Source: CAIWXH01 sp964555675 (GTDB taxonomy: Bacteria; Chloroflexota; Chloroflexia; Chloroflexales; Chloroflexaceae). Taken from it: a stretch of DNA of 51,811 nucleotides. A program made the position numbers and the translations under genes. The notes beneath the pieces were generated by a model that ran no database searches, was not told the DNA's origin, and worked only from the letters and a program-made list of their open reading frames with translations. Shown piece after piece: positions 50,844-51,811 of this stretch. The stretch spans positions 1 to 51,811 of the forward strand of contig CAZKTU010000016.1 of NCBI GenBank assembly GCA_964555675.1. The letters are read 5' to 3'. Within the stretch, counting starts at the first letter, position 1. The number at the start of each line of letters is the position of its first letter.

Positions 50844-51811
50844 ATGCCCAGCCTCGAAGTCGCCCCCGACATCTTTCTCGTCCCCCTTCCGCTGCCCTTC
50901 GCCCTCAGCAGCGTCAACTGCTACCTGCTCGCCGACTCTGATGGCTGGACGGTGGTCGACACCGGCTTGCACACCGAGGCCGGCGAGGCCGCCTGGCGCG
51001 CCGCTTTCGCCGAGCTCGGGGTGAACCCGGCCGCGATCCGGCAGATCGTACTCACCCACTTCCATCCCGACCACTTCGGCATGGCCGGCTGGCTGCAGTC
51101 CCTCTGCGGCGCGCCGGTGCTGCTGGCCCCCCGCGAGATCGAGCTGGCCCGCGCTACCTGGGGCCTGCCCGCCGGGGCGCCCGACCCGATGGTGCCCCAC
51201 TTCCTGGCCCATGGCACGCCCGCCGCCGTCGCCGCGAGCATGGAGCACGAGGTGGCGAAGCTGCGCGCCGCCACTCTCCCCCACCCCGAGCTGACGCCCC
51301 TGCGGGCCGGCGAGGAGCTCCGTATGGGCGGGCGGGCCTTCAGCGCCATCCACGCGCCGGGCCACAGCGACGGGCAGCTGATCTTCTACGACCCCGCCGG
51401 GCGCCTGCTGCTGAGCGGCGACCACGTGCTGACCAGGATCACGCCCCACATCGGGCAGTGGCCCGACAGCGAGCCCGACCCGCTGGGCCGCTATTTGACC
51501 TCGCTCGCCTCGCTGGCTGAGCTCGACGTCGCCCTGGCCCTCCCCGGCCACAGGGCCGTGATCAGCGCCTGGGGCGCGCGGATCGCCGAGCTGCGTGATC
51601 ACCACGCCGAGCGTCTTGCGACCATGCTCGCGGCCGTGGGCGCGGGCTCCAGCGCCTTTGCGGTCGCCTGCGCCGTCTTCCCCTTCGAGCGCTTCACCCC
51701 GCACGAGCAGCGCTTCGCCGTCGCCGAGACCATCGCCCATCTCGAGCGTCTGGTCTTCGCCGGGCGCCTCGCCCGCGTCGAGCGCGAGGGTGTCGTCTAT
51801 GAGCCGATCGA
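50844..51811 (+). CDS. Metallo-beta-lactamase-fold hydrolase, open at window end
   Basis: At least 322 residues; the frame is still open at the last base. Binuclear-zinc ligands are complete: THFHPDHFG (HxHxDH), APGHSDG, LSGDHVL and LPGHRAVI. The layout, with VNCYLLADSDGWTVVDTGL at the start and a C-terminal helical and winged-helix-like extension (HHAERLATMLAAV, FTPHEQRFAVAETIAHLERL), is that of the LACTB2/glyoxalase-II-like group of thioester hydrolases or nucleases. Exact substrate is open. The ATG at 50844 has AGGAGC 7 bases upstream and TATACT about 27 bases upstream. Divergent from the rhodanese-like gene across a palindrome. Confidence 0.93.
   Translation, partial: MPSLEVAPDIFLVPLPLPFALSSVNCYLLADSDGWTVVDTGLHTEAGEAAWRAAFAELGVNPAAIRQIVLTHFHPDHFGMAGWLQSLCGAPVLLAPREIELARATWGLPAGAPDPMVPHFLAHGTPAAVAASMEHEVAKLRAATLPHPELTPLRAGEELRMGGRAFSAIHAPGHSDGQLIFYDPAGRLLLSGDHVLTRITPHIGQWPDSEPDPLGRYLTSLASLAELDVALALPGHRAVISAWGARIAELRDHHAERLATMLAAVGAGSSAFAVACAVFPFERFTPHEQRFAVAETIAHLERLVFAGRLARVEREGVVYEPI

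Overview
The window is very GC-rich, densely coded DNA from a draft assembly: a run of 100 Ns lies at 47711-47810, and both ends cut through genes. The gene families suggest a member of the Chloroflexota, most likely a Chloroflexales or Roseiflexus-like filamentous phototroph or a close relative. These are a PuhE-type photosynthetic complex assembly protein, a TIR-WD40 protein, Yip1 membrane proteins, LppX-like lipoproteins, large GAF/PAS cyclic-di-GMP proteins, an ADP-forming acyl-CoA synthetase beside a DRTGG protein, and heptanucleotide repeats between genes. This assignment comes from reading the sequence, not from a database search.

Layout. 1-9 kb: the 3' part of ilvD, an unknown protein, an S9 peptidase, then three leftward genes (GAF-GAF-GGDEF cyclase, threonine aldolase, PAS-GAF-HD-GYP phosphodiesterase). 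9-16.7 kb: a thioredoxin-like lipoprotein, a large FtsX-type permease, dnaA, a probable oriC with DnaA boxes, scpB, and a nucleoside/sugar ABC permease ending in a strong terminator. 16.7-20.8 kb: a UPF0158-like protein, an ECF sigma factor with its probable own promoter and a putative anti-sigma partner, two Yip1 paralogues, and an HtrA-like protease without a visible export signal. 20.8-21.2 kb: a gene-free block that looks like a structured RNA with its own terminator.

21.2-28.5 kb is a compact leftward run: puhE, ADP-forming acyl-CoA synthetase, DRTGG/phosphotransacetylase-like protein, small unknown protein, pyrD, DUF420-like membrane protein, pyrF, pyrE. It joins pyrimidine synthesis, acyl-CoA energy metabolism and a photosynthesis assembly factor. 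28.5-31.5 kb holds an MgtC-like protein, a 14-helix MFS exporter and an LppX-like lipoprotein. 31.7-39.6 kb is a purine and ureide catabolism locus: ureidoglycine aminohydrolase, an M20 ureide amidohydrolase, and a xanthine-dehydrogenase-type enzyme whose FAD and 2Fe-2S domains are fused in an unusual order. Two opposite-strand genes interrupt this locus.

39.6-43 kb: a TIR-WD40 protein, a hotdog thioesterase and an initiator tRNA with a near-consensus promoter and a terminator. 43-47.7 kb: a LacI regulator followed by a CUT1 sugar ABC importer (binding lipoprotein and two permeases), running up to the assembly gap. 47.8-51.8 kb: a NUDIX hydrolase cut by the gap, a PHP phosphoesterase, an EamA transporter, a rhodanese-like protein without the catalytic cysteine, and a divergent metallo-beta-lactamase-fold hydrolase cut by the window end. 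A palindrome separates the last two.

Starts were chosen from ribosome-binding sites wherever one decides the case. The best candidates for new biology are the RNA-like block at 20.9-21.2 kb, the heptamer repeats that fill two gene spacers, the puhE-pyr operon, the eroded TIR-WD40 protein and the reordered FAD/2Fe-2S fusion.
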